DNA from: Marinibaculum sp040216765
Lineage (GTDB): Bacteria > Pseudomonadota > Alphaproteobacteria > Ferrovibrionales > Ferrovibrionaceae
NCBI GenBank assembly: GCA_040216765.1
Contig: JAVJON010000029.1
Span: forward strand, 124,001-188,000
DNA length: 64,000 nt
Direction of reading: 5' to 3'
Shown: positions 8,034-20,676 of the stretch, one piece after another
Layout: every line of letters begins with the position of its first letter
Position numbering within the stretch: the stretch's first letter is position 1
Notes under the pieces: model-generated
Databases searched by the model: none
Told to the model about the DNA's origin: nothing
What the model saw: only the letters and a program-made list of their open reading frames with translations
Made by a program: the position numbers and the translations under genes

Positions 8034-9839
8034 ATGAACGAGATGACAGCCGTGGCGCACAAGAGCGTGGATGTCGACCCGGTGACCCTGCAGATCATCG
8101 GCGGCGCCTTCCACACGATCGCCGAGGAAATGGGCCATGTGCTCTATCGCATGTCCTTCTCCTCGATCATCCGGGAGAGCCAGGACCTGGGCGCCGGCCT
8201 GTTCGACGCGAATTTCCAGACCCTGTGCGAGTCCGATTCCACGCCGCTGCATATCGGTTCGCTGCCGGCCTATCTGCGCGGCATCGAGGAGAGCCTGCAG
8301 GGCGGCGAGTGGCACGAGGGCGATGTGGTGATCCACAACCACCCCTATTACGGCTCCTCGCACTCGCCGGACATCGCCATCGTGATCCCGGTCTTCCACA
8401 AGGGCGAGCTGGTCGGCTTCTCCGCCAACACCGCCCATCACGTGGATATCGGCTCCGCCACGCCGGGCCTGATCATCGACATTCCGGACGTCTTCGCCGA
8501 GGGCATGCTGTTCGCCGGCATCAAGCTCTACGAGAAGGGCAAGCGGAACGAGGGCATCTGGCAGTTCATCAAGTACAACAGCCGCACCGCCAAGCAGACG
8601 ATGGACGATATCGACGCGCAGATCGCCTCCGCGCGGCTGGGCGAGAAGCGCTTCCTGGAGCTGATCGAGCAGTACGGCAAGGATACCGTCCTGTCGGCCG
8701 CCGACCAGCTGATGGACAATATGGAAGCGCTGATGCGCAAGCGGATCTCCGAGATCCCGGACGGCGAGTATCGTGCCGAGGGCTTCCTGGACGATGACGG
8801 CCGCAACCGCGGCGTCCACCTGCCGGTGAAGGTCTGCGTGCGGATCAAGGGCGACGAGGTCGAGGTCGACCTGACCGGTTCCGCCGACCAGGTGCCGACC
8901 GGCTTCAACGTGCCGTTCGAGGGGTCGACGAAGGTCGCCTGCTTCTTCGCCTTCCGGGCGCTCCTGCTGGACAGCTACACCTCCGAGACCGAGGTGCGCG
9001 CCAACGAGGGCTCGTTCCGGCCGATCAAGGTGACGGCGCCCCTGGGCAGCATGTTCAACCCGATCTTCCCGGCCGCCGCCGAGGCGCGCTTCTGCCAGTG
9101 CAACCGGATGATCGACTGCATCATCAGGGCACTGGCCCCGGTGCTCCCGCAGCGGGTCAATGCCGGCAATTCCGCCAGCCTGTCCTTCGCCGCCTATTCC
9201 GGCGTGCGCCCGTCGGGCGACTACTGGGTGTTCCTGGAGGTGAACGAAGGCGCCTATGGCGGGCGGCCGCATTCCGACGGGCCGGATTCCATCGACAACC
9301 TGATGTGCAACACCCGCAACAACCCGATCGAGGACCTGGGCATGCACCTGCCGATGGTCTGCGACCGCTACGAGCTGCGCGACGACGTGATGCCCGGCGC
9401 CGGCCGCTATCGCGGCGGCATCGGCGTGGTGAAGTCGCAGCGCCTGCTGACGCCGGGCTCGATCACCCACGAGAACGACCGGCATGACGATACCCCCTGG
9501 GGCGTGTTCGGCGGCACGGAAGGGGCCTGCGGCAAGGTGGAGATCTACAACGCCGCCGATGGCGGGGCGCGCCGATCGGTGGAGGCGAAGTTCTCCGGCC
9601 TGCAGACCAAGGCCGGCGACGTGATGGCCTTCTACGGACCCTGCGGCGGCGGCTATGGCGATCCGCTGGACCGGCCGGCGGCGAAGGTGCGCGAGGATGT
9701 GCTGGACGATTTCTGCACCCGCGACTGGGCCTTCCAGGCCTATGGCGTGGTGCTGGACGACGGCCTGAAGGTCGATGCCGGCGCCACCGAGCAGCGCCGC
9801 CAGGAGCTGCGCGCGCAGCGCGTCCAGGCGGCCGAGTAG
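8034..9839 (+). CDS. hyuB: Hydantoinase subunit B (HyuB-like), first copy
   Basis: The protein has 601 residues starting at the ATG preceded by GGAAGGAGAGGC. Typical HyuB features are DPVTLQIIGGAFHTIAEEMG at the N-terminus, DPYSG-like segment HNHPYYGSSHSPD, GFSANTAHHVDIGSATPG in the metal-binding region, and a C-terminal GGTEGACGK followed by YGPCGGGYGDPL. HyuB supplies the hydrolytic half of the ATP-dependent amidohydrolase complex with HyuA. An alternative upstream ATG at 7980 gives an atypical extension with no ribosome-binding site. It shares only modest similarity with the second HyuB at 17968, so the two pairs probably serve different substrates or steps. Confidence 0.92.
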   Translation: MNEMTAVAHKSVDVDPVTLQIIGGAFHTIAEEMGHVLYRMSFSSIIRESQDLGAGLFDANFQTLCESDSTPLHIGSLPAYLRGIEESLQGGEWHEGDVVIHNHPYYGSSHSPDIAIVIPVFHKGELVGFSANTAHHVDIGSATPGLIIDIPDVFAEGMLFAGIKLYEKGKRNEGIWQFIKYNSRTAKQTMDDIDAQIASARLGEKRFLELIEQYGKDTVLSAADQLMDNMEALMRKRISEIPDGEYRAEGFLDDDGRNRGVHLPVKVCVRIKGDEVEVDLTGSADQVPTGFNVPFEGSTKVACFFAFRALLLDSYTSETEVRANEGSFRPIKVTAPLGSMFNPIFPAAAEARFCQCNRMIDCIIRALAPVLPQRVNAGNSASLSFAAYSGVRPSGDYWVFLEVNEGAYGGRPHSDGPDSIDNLMCNTRNNPIEDLGMHLPMVCDRYELRDDVMPGAGRYRGGIGVVKSQRLLTPGSITHENDRHDDTPWGVFGGTEGACGKVEIYNAADGGARRSVEAKFSGLQTKAGDVMAFYGPCGGGYGDPLDRPAAKVREDVLDDFCTRDWAFQAYGVVLDDGLKVDAGATEQRRQELRAQRVQAAE

Positions 9840-9877
9840 GGCCGCCCGGCCTGCAGGCCAGCGCAGGGCGCGGCATC

Positions 9878-10351
9878 TTGCCGGGCAGCGGTACTGCCCC
9901 GCCGGCGCAGCCCGGCCCGTCGCGCCCGGCCGCCGCCGTGGCGCAGGGCGGGCCGGTGCCGGCCGCCAGCGACGGCCGGCTGGCCGGGCAGGGGCAGCCG
10001 GAAGGCTGGCTGTACTATTTCCTGCGGCTGCCGCCGGGCCGCAATCCGCTGACCGGCCAGTACCGGGAGGCGGTGCGCCTGCGCCGCGCGCTGGAAGGCT
10101 GGCTGGCGGAGCATCACGTGCCGCGGCCGCTGCTGGATCGCGGCGGCCGGCCGCTGGGCGAACTGGTGTCGGTGGTGTTCCGGCAGGACCAGCCGGACCG
10201 GGTGCTGGCGTTCCGCATGTTCTGCAACCGGCTCGGCGTGGCGGAGGCGATGGATCATTTCCGCGTGGTGCCCGGCCGCTGCCCGCGCACGACGCCGCCG
10301 GCCTCGCCGCCGGACGCCTTTCCGCCGCTGTTCCGGCCGGGGGCAAGATGA
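9878..10351 (+). CDS. Hypothetical protein, unknown function
   Basis: The open frame gives up to 157 residues. The first 35 or so are Pro/Ala/Gly-rich and may not be translated: the only upstream start is a TTG, and GTG at 9956 is an alternative. The core from about residue 42 (GWLYYFLRLPPGRNPLTGQY, then alternating hydrophobic/charged segments up to FRVVPGRCP) looks like a small alpha/beta protein rather than noise. I recognise no family. It sits between hyuB and the ABC importer genes in the same direction, so a role in that pathway is possible but unsupported. Confidence 0.45.
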   Translation: MPGSGTAPPAQPGPSRPAAAVAQGGPVPAASDGRLAGQGQPEGWLYYFLRLPPGRNPLTGQYREAVRLRRALEGWLAEHHVPRPLLDRGGRPLGELVSVVFRQDQPDRVLAFRMFCNRLGVAEAMDHFRVVPGRCPRTTPPASPPDAFPPLFRPGAR

Positions 10352-10734
10352 CCGCCGGCAGGGGAGGGCGACGGTGCCGCGGGATCGTCCTGGCGGGTAA
10401 TTGCATACGATTGCGATGCGTTGACCTGCGCCGGGAGTCCTGCCTACACTCCGGTGAAACGCCGGTTAATCAACGACAAGAACGAACCCGCACAGGGGAA
10501 GCTGGTGCCGGGAGGTCAGGCACAGGCCATCAAGCTGTACGCTCAAGGGTCAGGATACCGACCCCCGCAACCGAACGGGGGCGGGGGATGCGTATTCGGG
10601 GCTGCGGCATTGGGCCGGGCCAACGCATAACCGGGCCTGCCATGCCCGCCGGGCGCCCCTGCGCCGGCGGCGGCGGCCCGTCCAGGTCCGCGAAGCCCCG
10701 TTCGCCCGGGCTTCGCACAGCGTAGGAGAACAGG
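10352..10734 (+). promoter_or_regulatory. Leader region of the ABC importer operon with a candidate sigma70 promoter
   Basis: This 383-bp gap has no convincing gene. A promoter-like pair TTGACC (10421-10426) and TACACT (10445-10450) has an 18-bp spacer. Immediately upstream, GCATACGATTGCGATGC contains GCAT and ATGC as an inverted repeat with a 9-bp spacer, a possible GntR- or LysR-type site. That leaves a leader of roughly 275 nt before the ATPase start. It is G/C-rich and can fold, but matches no riboswitch consensus I know. Confidence 0.4.
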
Positions 10735-11838
<1,104 letters not shown>

Positions 11839-12025
11839 AGACGCCGCAGGCATGGACGAGAGTCGCGCCACGGACACCCTGGGTGTCCGCGGCGGGATGC
11901 GAAGGCCGTCGCCGCGACGAGCGGGCAGAGCGGCAGACCCAAAGGGCCCGCCGGCCCCGGGTCCGGAAGCCGGCATTGCGACCGGAAGCGGGCCGGGCGG
12001 TGGGTGCGTAACAGGAGGCGAGAGG

Positions 12026-13336
12026 ATGAAGGACGATAAATCCAGCGTCACGAAAGGCGCACGCAAGGGGTTCTCGCGGCGCACGATGCTGAAGGGCACT
12101 GCCGCGGCTGCCGGTGTCGCGATCGGGTCCGGCGCGGTGAAGGGTTTCCCGACGATCTGGGCGCAGAACATCAAGGATGTCGAGCTGCGCATCGCCGGCC
12201 TCAGCGTGTCGAACATGCCGCAGGTCGAGGAGCTGGCGAAGAAGGAACTGGGCCTGACCATCAAGATGCAGGCCATCGATATTCCGGTGATCATCCAGCG
12301 CGGCCTGAGCCAGCCGAAGTCGGTGGATATCCTGGATACGGTCTACCTGGCCATGCCGGTGATCTGGCCGTCGGGCAATTTCCAGACCATCGACGCCAAG
12401 AAGATCAAGAATTGGGACAAGGTCGTCGGCACCTTCAAGGGCGGCAAGCTGAATTCGGATTCCTGGTACGGCCAGGGCCAGAACCCGTCGACGGTGCAGT
12501 ACGTGGCGTCGCCGGATGCCAAGACCTTCAGCCCCGAGCAGACCGAGCACCTGACGGTGCTGCCGTTCATCAACAATGCCGACACCCTGGGGATCCGGCC
12601 GGACCTGATCGGGCACAAGGTCACCTCCTGGAAGGAGCTGATCAACCCGGAGTTCAAGGGCAAGGCGGCGCTGATCGGCTTCCCCGGCATCGGCTTCATG
12701 GACGCCGCGATGGCGCTGGAGGCCGAGGGCCTGGTCAAGTACGAGGACAAGGGCCATCCGACCAAGGCGGAGATCGATGCCACCGTCAGCATCCTGCAGG
12801 ACCTGAAGAAGGCCGGCCACTGGCGGTCGTTCTGGAACACCTTCATCGACTCGGTGAACCTGATGGCCTCCGGCGAGGTGGTGATCCAGTCGATGTGGTC
12901 GCCGGCGGTGACCGCGGTGAAGTCGAAGGGCATCGCCTGCGAATATGTCGCGCTGAAGGAGGGCTATCGCTCCTGGGGCCTGGGCCTGATGCTGCCCACG
13001 CACCTGGAAGGGCTGAAGCTGGATGCCGCCTACGAATACCTGAACTGGATGTATTCCGGCGCGCCGGGCGCGTTCTTCGCGCGCCAGGGCTACTACTCGC
13101 CGGTGCCCGAGACGGTGAAGGCCACTCTGGACCCCTACGAGTGGGACTTCTGGTACGAGGGCAAGCCCGCCGAGAAGGACATCATCGACCCGTTCGGGAC
13201 GACCATCGACAAGGCCGGCTCGGTGCGCGACGGCGGCTCCTACCAGGACCGCATGGGGCATGTGGCGATCTGGAACACGATCCCGCGGGAGAACGAGTAT
13301 CTCACCCAGAAGTGGAACGCGTTCATCGCCACCTGA
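12026..13336 (+). CDS. ABC transporter substrate-binding protein, Tat-exported (PotD-like)
   Basis: The 436-residue protein begins with a twin-arginine signal (FSRRTMLKG followed by an Ala/Gly-rich hydrophobic stretch; cleavage expected near FPTIWAQN). The mature part is an extracellular-solute-binding protein of the spermidine/putrescine type. AGGAGGCGAG precedes the start. Tat export means it folds in the cytoplasm first. Sequence does not name the ligand; position between two hydantoinase pairs suggests a cyclic amide or derived carbamoyl acid. The gap before it (11839-12025) holds the palindrome mentioned for the ATPase and no gene. Confidence 0.9.
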   Translation: MKDDKSSVTKGARKGFSRRTMLKGTAAAAGVAIGSGAVKGFPTIWAQNIKDVELRIAGLSVSNMPQVEELAKKELGLTIKMQAIDIPVIIQRGLSQPKSVDILDTVYLAMPVIWPSGNFQTIDAKKIKNWDKVVGTFKGGKLNSDSWYGQGQNPSTVQYVASPDAKTFSPEQTEHLTVLPFINNADTLGIRPDLIGHKVTSWKELINPEFKGKAALIGFPGIGFMDAAMALEAEGLVKYEDKGHPTKAEIDATVSILQDLKKAGHWRSFWNTFIDSVNLMASGEVVIQSMWSPAVTAVKSKGIACEYVALKEGYRSWGLGLMLPTHLEGLKLDAAYEYLNWMYSGAPGAFFARQGYYSPVPETVKATLDPYEWDFWYEGKPAEKDIIDPFGTTIDKAGSVRDGGSYQDRMGHVAIWNTIPRENEYLTQKWNAFIAT

Positions 13337-13366
13337 GCGGGGTGTCGAGCGTCCGGGGCATGGATC

Positions 13367-13396
13367 GGGCGGGGGCGGTGCAATCCGCCCCCGTCC
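13367..13396. terminator. Strong intercistronic hairpin after the binding-protein gene
   Basis: GGGGGCGG (13371-13378) pairs with CCGCCCCC (13385-13392) across a TGCAAT loop, and the stem extends to 12-13 bp with one G-T wobble. There is no T-run. In ABC operons a hairpin here usually protects the binding-protein mRNA or attenuates readthrough to the permeases, giving excess binding protein. That role is inferred from position. Confidence 0.5.
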
Positions 13397-13525
13397 TGCC
13401 CCGGATCCGCTGGCGGCCGGGACTATTCCGGCCGGCGGCAAACATGTCATTGATCGCTTTCCAGTGATCTGCCTGTCACTGATCTTACCGGGGATCTTTT
13501 CGGGATCCGGGCGAAGGATGGTCCT

Positions 13526-14425
13526 TTGAGCAGTACGTTCGACGCAACGATCGGGAAGTCGTTCTTCAAGAGATACGCGCCGTATTTCCAGGCCCTGCCG
13601 CTCTGGCTGGTCATGATCGACTTCATGCTGATCCCGATCATCGTGATCGTTTTCTACTCGACCTACCGGGTCGAGAACTATGTCATTGCCACCGACTTCC
13701 GGCTCGACGACCTCGGCTTCCTGAAACAGTACTGGACGACGATCAGTTCCGGCTCCACCTGGGTGGCGTACTGGACCGGGATCAAGCTGACCTTCTTCGC
13801 CTGGGCGATCAGCCTGGTGATCGGCCTGGTGGTCTCCTACTACCTGGTCTTCGACGTGCCGCGGCTGTCCACCAAGATCGCGCTGTTCCTGATCTGCGTG
13901 ATCCCGTTCTGGACCTCCGGCGTCATCCGCACCCTTGCCTGGCTGCCGTTCTTCGGGAAGGACGGCATCGTGAACCGCTTCCTGGACTGGCTGGGCTTCA
14001 TCGACCAGCCGCTGGAGTTCCTGCTCTATTCCGAGTTCACCGTCGTGGTATCCTATGTCCACATCTATTCGCTGTTCATGGTCGCGCCGATCTTCAACAC
14101 CATGGCCCGCATCAATCCCTCGCTGATCGAGGCAGCCATCGAGTACGGCGCCAGCGGCTGGCAGACCTTCCGCAACGTGGTGCTGCCGCTCAGCATGCCG
14201 GGCATCATCATCGGCACGATCTTCGTGGTGACCCTGGCGATGGGCGACTTCACCTCGATCAAGATCCTCGGCGGCGGCCAGACCGGCAATCCGGCCTACC
14301 TGATGGTGAACTACATCCCGCTGCAATATCCCACGGCAGCCGCCCAGGGGATCATCCTGCTGGTCGTGCTGCTGCTGTTCGTGGCCGGCCTCACCCGTAT
14401 CGTCGACATCCGGAAGCAGCTGTAA
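13526..14425 (+). CDS. ABC transporter permease (PotB-like)
   Basis: The 299-residue inner-membrane protein has about six transmembrane helices and the EAA cytoplasmic loop (EAAIEYGASGWQTFRNVVLP near residues 205-224) that contacts the ATPase. The start is a TTG preceded by GAAGGATGG; no better ATG lies upstream in frame and the next Met would remove the N-terminal cytoplasmic segment. The stop is 2 bp before the next permease start, so translation is coupled. Confidence 0.88.
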   Translation: MSSTFDATIGKSFFKRYAPYFQALPLWLVMIDFMLIPIIVIVFYSTYRVENYVIATDFRLDDLGFLKQYWTTISSGSTWVAYWTGIKLTFFAWAISLVIGLVVSYYLVFDVPRLSTKIALFLICVIPFWTSGVIRTLAWLPFFGKDGIVNRFLDWLGFIDQPLEFLLYSEFTVVVSYVHIYSLFMVAPIFNTMARINPSLIEAAIEYGASGWQTFRNVVLPLSMPGIIIGTIFVVTLAMGDFTSIKILGGGQTGNPAYLMVNYIPLQYPTAAAQGIILLVVLLLFVAGLTRIVDIRKQL

Positions 14426-14427
14426 CG

Positions 14428-15501
14428 ATGGCCCAGGCTCACGCATCTCCCGCAACGTCCAGTCGCGACGCGCAATCCGTCCGCCGCGACTGGAAGGCCT
14501 GGCGCCGGGTCTTCTTCTGGGCCTTCGTGGTGTTCCTGTACGGCCCGATGGCAGTGATCATCCTGCTGGCCTTCCAGGGCGCCAATGGCGGCCTGGTGCT
14601 GCCCTTCACCGGCCCGTCGATGCACTGGTTCGCCGACGTGTTCGAGCCGACCTATATCGGCGACTTCCGGGCGCCGTTCGTCCGGTCGCTGCTGCTGGGC
14701 CTGGTCGCCATGGTGCTGACCGTGGTGATCTCGTTCATGGCGGGGCTTGCCTTCCGGCGGAAGTTCTACGGCTCCGGCGCGCTGTTCTACCTGACCATCG
14801 CCAGCCTGATCACGCCGTCCCTGCTGGTCAGCCTGGGCATCGCGCTGTTCTTCCAGTGGCTCGATTTCCTGCCGGCCTACTGGCAGGCCGGCCTGGGCGC
14901 GCACCTGACCTGGACCCTGCCGTTCGGCGTGCTGATCATGCTGGCGGTGTTCAACCGGCTGGACCCCGCCTACGAGGAGGCCTCCCGCGACCAGGGCGCC
15001 ACGTCCTGGCAGACCCTGCGGCACGTGATCATCCCGATCACCGCGCCGGGCATGGTCGGCGTCGCCCTGTTCGGCTTCACCATGTCCTACGACGAATATC
15101 CGCGGACCTCGCTCCTGTCGGGCGATGCCAACACCCTGCCGGCGGAGCTGGTGTCGGTGCAGGCGAACAATGCCTCGCCCTCGCTCTACGCGGTGGGCGC
15201 GCTGACCACCTTCTTCTCCTTCGTGGTGATCGGGCTTGCCTTCGGATCGCTCTACATGATGCAGGCCCACCGGGCCGGCAAGCTGGAAGGCGTGCCGATC
15301 CTGGGCGCGCTGGGCCGGCTGCTGGGCGGCGGCGATGCCGAGGCGAAGAAGGCCGAGGCAGCCCGGCTGAAGGAAGAGGCCGTGATGGAATACCGGATCG
15401 CGGAGCTGGAGAAGAAGATCCATGGCGTCGAGAGGGAGCTGACGGCTTTCTATGGCATGCCGGCCGACACTGCCGGCAACAACGAGCATTCCGGCCGATA
15501 G
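14428..15501 (+). CDS. ABC transporter permease (PotC-like) with a C-terminal coiled-coil tail
   Basis: The second 357-residue permease has six helices and an EAA loop (YEEASRDQGATSWQTLRHVI). It is unusual in carrying about 60 extra residues after the last helix: an Ala/Glu/Lys-rich segment, then the heptad-like YRIAELEKKIHGVERELT and a polar end. PotC proteins normally stop soon after the final helix. The tail would lie in the cytoplasm. Its sequence closely resembles the N-terminal coil of the HyuA encoded 78 bp downstream (YESRIIDLERKLQEMERMLT), so these two proteins may bind each other. Confidence 0.9.
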   Translation: MAQAHASPATSSRDAQSVRRDWKAWRRVFFWAFVVFLYGPMAVIILLAFQGANGGLVLPFTGPSMHWFADVFEPTYIGDFRAPFVRSLLLGLVAMVLTVVISFMAGLAFRRKFYGSGALFYLTIASLITPSLLVSLGIALFFQWLDFLPAYWQAGLGAHLTWTLPFGVLIMLAVFNRLDPAYEEASRDQGATSWQTLRHVIIPITAPGMVGVALFGFTMSYDEYPRTSLLSGDANTLPAELVSVQANNASPSLYAVGALTTFFSFVVIGLAFGSLYMMQAHRAGKLEGVPILGALGRLLGGGDAEAKKAEAARLKEEAVMEYRIAELEKKIHGVERELTAFYGMPADTAGNNEHSGR

Positions 15502-15579
15502 GCGCAGTCCTGCGCCCGGCCACCATCCTGGCGCCACCCGGCGTCGCAGTCGATGAAGACATCTGGAGGAGCGTCACCG

Positions 15580-17841
<2,262 letters not shown>

Positions 17842-17967
17842 GGCCGGGCGCAGCAGGAACCAGAGGCATCGACGCGGGACCGTTCGCCCCGCGCGTGTGA
17901 TCCAACTGAGCGAGTGCGGCGCCGCAGCCCGATCCCGGGGTGGCGCCGCGACAAGGAGGGCCCAGAC

Positions 17968-19860
17968 ATGCCGGCCAAGATCATCGAAACCAAGCCGCGT
18001 CCCTTCAACAAGGTGGATGTGGATCCGATCACCCTGGACATCATCGAGAACGCGCTGCGCAACGCGCGGACCGAGATGGATGCTGTGCTGTTCCGCACGG
18101 CCATGTCGCCGGGCATCCGCGAGCAGCACGACGCCTTCCCCATGATCGCCAACAACGAAGGCAAGATGGTGGTGGGCCAGTTCGGCTCGTTCCTCTGGGG
18201 CTTCCAGCAGGGCTATGACGGCACGATCGAGGAAGGCGACGTCTTCCTGACCAACGACCCCTATTCGGTCGATGGCGCGATCAGCCATCTGCCCGACTGG
18301 CTGACCATGATGCCGATCTTCCGCGACGGCCGGATGGTGGCCTGGGCGGCGATGTTCGGCCATATGACCGACATCGGCGGCAAGGTCCCCGGCAGCCTGC
18401 CGACCGACGCCAGGCAGATCTACGAGGAAGGCATCCAGATCCCGCCGACGAAGATCTACAAGAAGGGCGAGCTGCAGACCGACATCCTGAACCTGATCCT
18501 GCACAATTGCCGCCTGCCGCACTGGAACAAGGCGGACTTCATGGCGATCATCGCCGCCCTGCGCCTGGCGGAGCGCCGTGTGCACGAGAACTGCAAGCGG
18601 TTCGGCGAGGATACCTTCATCGCCGCGATGTACGAGATGCTGGACCGCAACAAGCGGGCCATGTCGGCGATCATCAAGCAGGTGGTGCCGGAGCAGAAGG
18701 TCTATTTCGAGGACTATATCGACGACGACGGCATCGGCATGGGCCCCTACAAGCTGGCCTTGACCCTGTGGCGGGAAGGCGACAAGGCGTTCTTCGACTT
18801 CACCGGCACGGACCCGCAGTCGGACTCTTCGATCAATTTCCTGCTCAACGAGGAAATGTTCAAGATGTTCCTCGGGGCCTTCACCATCAACATCTTCGAC
18901 CCGCAGATCCTGTTCAACGACGGCTTCTACGACCTGGTCGACGTGAACATCCCGCGCGGCACCGTGCTGAAGCCGGTGAAGCCGGCAGCCCTGTCCTGCC
19001 GTACCCACATCCTGGGCCGGATCTTCGACATGATGAGCGGCGTGCTGGGCCAGGGCGCGCCGGATGCGCTGAACGCGGCCGGCTTCTCCGATAGCCCGCA
19101 CTTCATGTACTCGGGCTATACCAGGGAGGGCGAGTGGTACCAGCTCTACCAGATCGGCTTCGGCGGCATCCCCGGCCGCCCGGTCGGCGACGGGCCGGAC
19201 GGCCATTCCCTCTGGCCGGCCTTCACCAATGTGCCGAACGAATTCCTGGAGAGCTATTTCCCGCTGCGCATCGACACCTACGAGACGATCCCCGATTCCG
19301 GCGGGGCCGGCCTGCATCGCGGCGGCAACGGCCTGTCGATGGGCTATCGCTTCCTGGAGGATGGCGAGATCTCCATCCATGACGATCGCTGGCTGACCTA
19401 TCCCTGGGGCGTCAATGGCGGCCATCCGGGCGGGCGGTCGAACAAGGTGCTGGTGCGCGCCGACGGCAGCCGCGAGCTGATGCCGGCGAAGTGCGACCAT
19501 ATCAAGGTCAAGGATGGCGACATCCTGTACTTCAACACCTGGGGCGGCGGCGGCTGGGGCGACCCGCTGAAGCGCGATGCCGCGCTGGTCGGCCTGGACG
19601 TCAAGCGCGGCCTGGTGACCGCCGAAGGCGCCAAGCGCTATGGCGTGGTCTGCAGCGACCGGGGCGTGGTGGACGAGGGCGCCACCAAGGTGCTGCGCGA
19701 GAAGATCGCCGGCGAGCGCGGGCCGGTGCAGCTGTTCGACTTCGGCGGCACGATCGAGGAGCTGAAGTCCCGCTGCAAGGCGGAGACCGGCTTCGAGCCG
19801 CCGAAGCAGCCGGTGTTCCAGACCTGGTTCACCAAGGAGCGCGCGCTCGCCGCCGAATAG
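17968..19860 (+). CDS. hyuB: Hydantoinase subunit B (HyuB-like), second copy
   Basis: The 630-residue HyuB begins after AAGGAGGG. It contains DPITLDIIENALRNARTEMDAVL, FLTNDPYSVDGAISHLPDW, MFGHMTDIGGKVPGS (the conserved H-x2-DIGG metal-site region) and the C-terminal NTWGGGGWGDPLKRD. It acts with the HyuA immediately upstream. An alternative start at 17914 is less likely because it lacks a ribosome site. A 30-bp perfect palindrome follows the stop. Confidence 0.92.
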   Translation: MPAKIIETKPRPFNKVDVDPITLDIIENALRNARTEMDAVLFRTAMSPGIREQHDAFPMIANNEGKMVVGQFGSFLWGFQQGYDGTIEEGDVFLTNDPYSVDGAISHLPDWLTMMPIFRDGRMVAWAAMFGHMTDIGGKVPGSLPTDARQIYEEGIQIPPTKIYKKGELQTDILNLILHNCRLPHWNKADFMAIIAALRLAERRVHENCKRFGEDTFIAAMYEMLDRNKRAMSAIIKQVVPEQKVYFEDYIDDDGIGMGPYKLALTLWREGDKAFFDFTGTDPQSDSSINFLLNEEMFKMFLGAFTINIFDPQILFNDGFYDLVDVNIPRGTVLKPVKPAALSCRTHILGRIFDMMSGVLGQGAPDALNAAGFSDSPHFMYSGYTREGEWYQLYQIGFGGIPGRPVGDGPDGHSLWPAFTNVPNEFLESYFPLRIDTYETIPDSGGAGLHRGGNGLSMGYRFLEDGEISIHDDRWLTYPWGVNGGHPGGRSNKVLVRADGSRELMPAKCDHIKVKDGDILYFNTWGGGGWGDPLKRDAALVGLDVKRGLVTAEGAKRYGVVCSDRGVVDEGATKVLREKIAGERGPVQLFDFGGTIEELKSRCKAETGFEPPKQPVFQTWFTKERALAAE

Positions 19861-19869
19861 GCGGTACGG

Positions 19870-19899
19870 CCGGCCCCGCCGCCCGGGCGGCGGGGCCGG
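19870..19899. terminator. Thirty-bp perfect GC palindrome after hyuB
   Basis: CCGGCCCCGCCGCCC (19870-19884) is followed immediately by its exact reverse complement (19885-19899), just 9 bp after the HyuB stop. No T-run follows, so it is not a textbook intrinsic terminator. It may stabilise the upstream message or reduce readthrough to the amidohydrolase gene. Confidence 0.45.
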
Positions 19900-19949
19900 A
19901 CGCGCGCGCGACCGTTGTGCCACGACATGCCTGAAGGGGAGGGCCGGCG

Positions 19950-20600
19950 ATGAGCCAGGATCCGCAGCAGCAGGATCTTGACCAGGACTATGCGGGCGCC
20001 GGCTACAACCGGCGCCTTGGCTTCGGCGCGAAGCCGGCGCTGGTCCTGATCGATTTCGTCGAGGCCTATTTCGACAAGGCCTCGCCGCTCTATGCCGATG
20101 TCGAGGACACCCTGGCCGCCGCGCTGCGCCTGCTGGAGGCCGCACGGGCGGCGCGGGTGCCGGTGATCTTCACCAACGTGGTGTTCCACGAAAGCGGCCT
20201 CAACGGCGGCATCTTCATGCGCAAGGTGCCGAACCTGAAGCTGATGAACGACGGCGCGCCGATGGGCGCCTGGCCGAAGGGCCTGGCCCCGCGGGCCGAC
20301 GAACTGGTGATCTCCAAGCAGTATCCCTCCGCCTTCTTCGGCACCAGCCTGTCCTCGACCCTCACCGCCAACGGCATCGACACCCTCGTCATGACCGGCC
20401 TGACCACCTCGGGCTGCGTGCGGGCGACCTGCGTCGATGCCTGCTCCCACGGCTTCGTGCCGATCGTGGTGCGCGAGGCGGTCGGCGACCGGGACGAGCG
20501 GCCGCACGAGGCCAACCTGTTCGACATGAACGCGAAATATGCCGACGTGGTGGGCGAGGGCGAGGCGATCGACTATTTCCACCGGCTGGGCAACCAGTGA
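19950..20600 (+). CDS. Isochorismatase-family cysteine amidohydrolase, second copy
   Basis: The 216-residue protein has the full triad: Asp in LVLIDFVEAYFD, Lys in VISKQYPSAFF and Cys in TGLTTSGCVRATC. The last motif is the canonical form used by N-carbamoylsarcosine amidase and related enzymes. GGGGAGGGCC precedes the ATG. It follows the second HyuAB pair, as the first copy sits with the first pair, which supports a repeating module of ring opening followed by amide cleavage. Confidence 0.88.
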   Translation: MSQDPQQQDLDQDYAGAGYNRRLGFGAKPALVLIDFVEAYFDKASPLYADVEDTLAAALRLLEAARAARVPVIFTNVVFHESGLNGGIFMRKVPNLKLMNDGAPMGAWPKGLAPRADELVISKQYPSAFFGTSLSSTLTANGIDTLVMTGLTTSGCVRATCVDACSHGFVPIVVREAVGDRDERPHEANLFDMNAKYADVVGEGEAIDYFHRLGNQ

Positions 20601-20620
20601 GGGGCTGTCCGCCCCACGAC

Positions 20621-20651
20621 CGTCATCCTCGGGTCGAGCCCGAGGATGACG
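20621..20651. repeat. REP-like palindrome
   Basis: CGTCATCCTCGGG and CCCGAGGATGACG form a 13-bp perfect stem around TCGAG. It lies in the short gap between the amidohydrolase and PrpD genes. The GTCATCC/GGATGAC ends match the palindromes near 22.9, 37.2 and 41.1 kb, so it belongs to the same dispersed family. Confidence 0.7.
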
Positions 20652-20676
20652 GCGGGGAATCGGCAAAGCCTGCGCC

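Noticed and set aside
13367..13396. Intrinsic (Rho-independent) terminator ending the ABC operon
   Set aside because: The hairpin is strong but has no T-run, and the permease genes that complete the transporter follow in the same direction; an intercistronic stabiliser is more likely.
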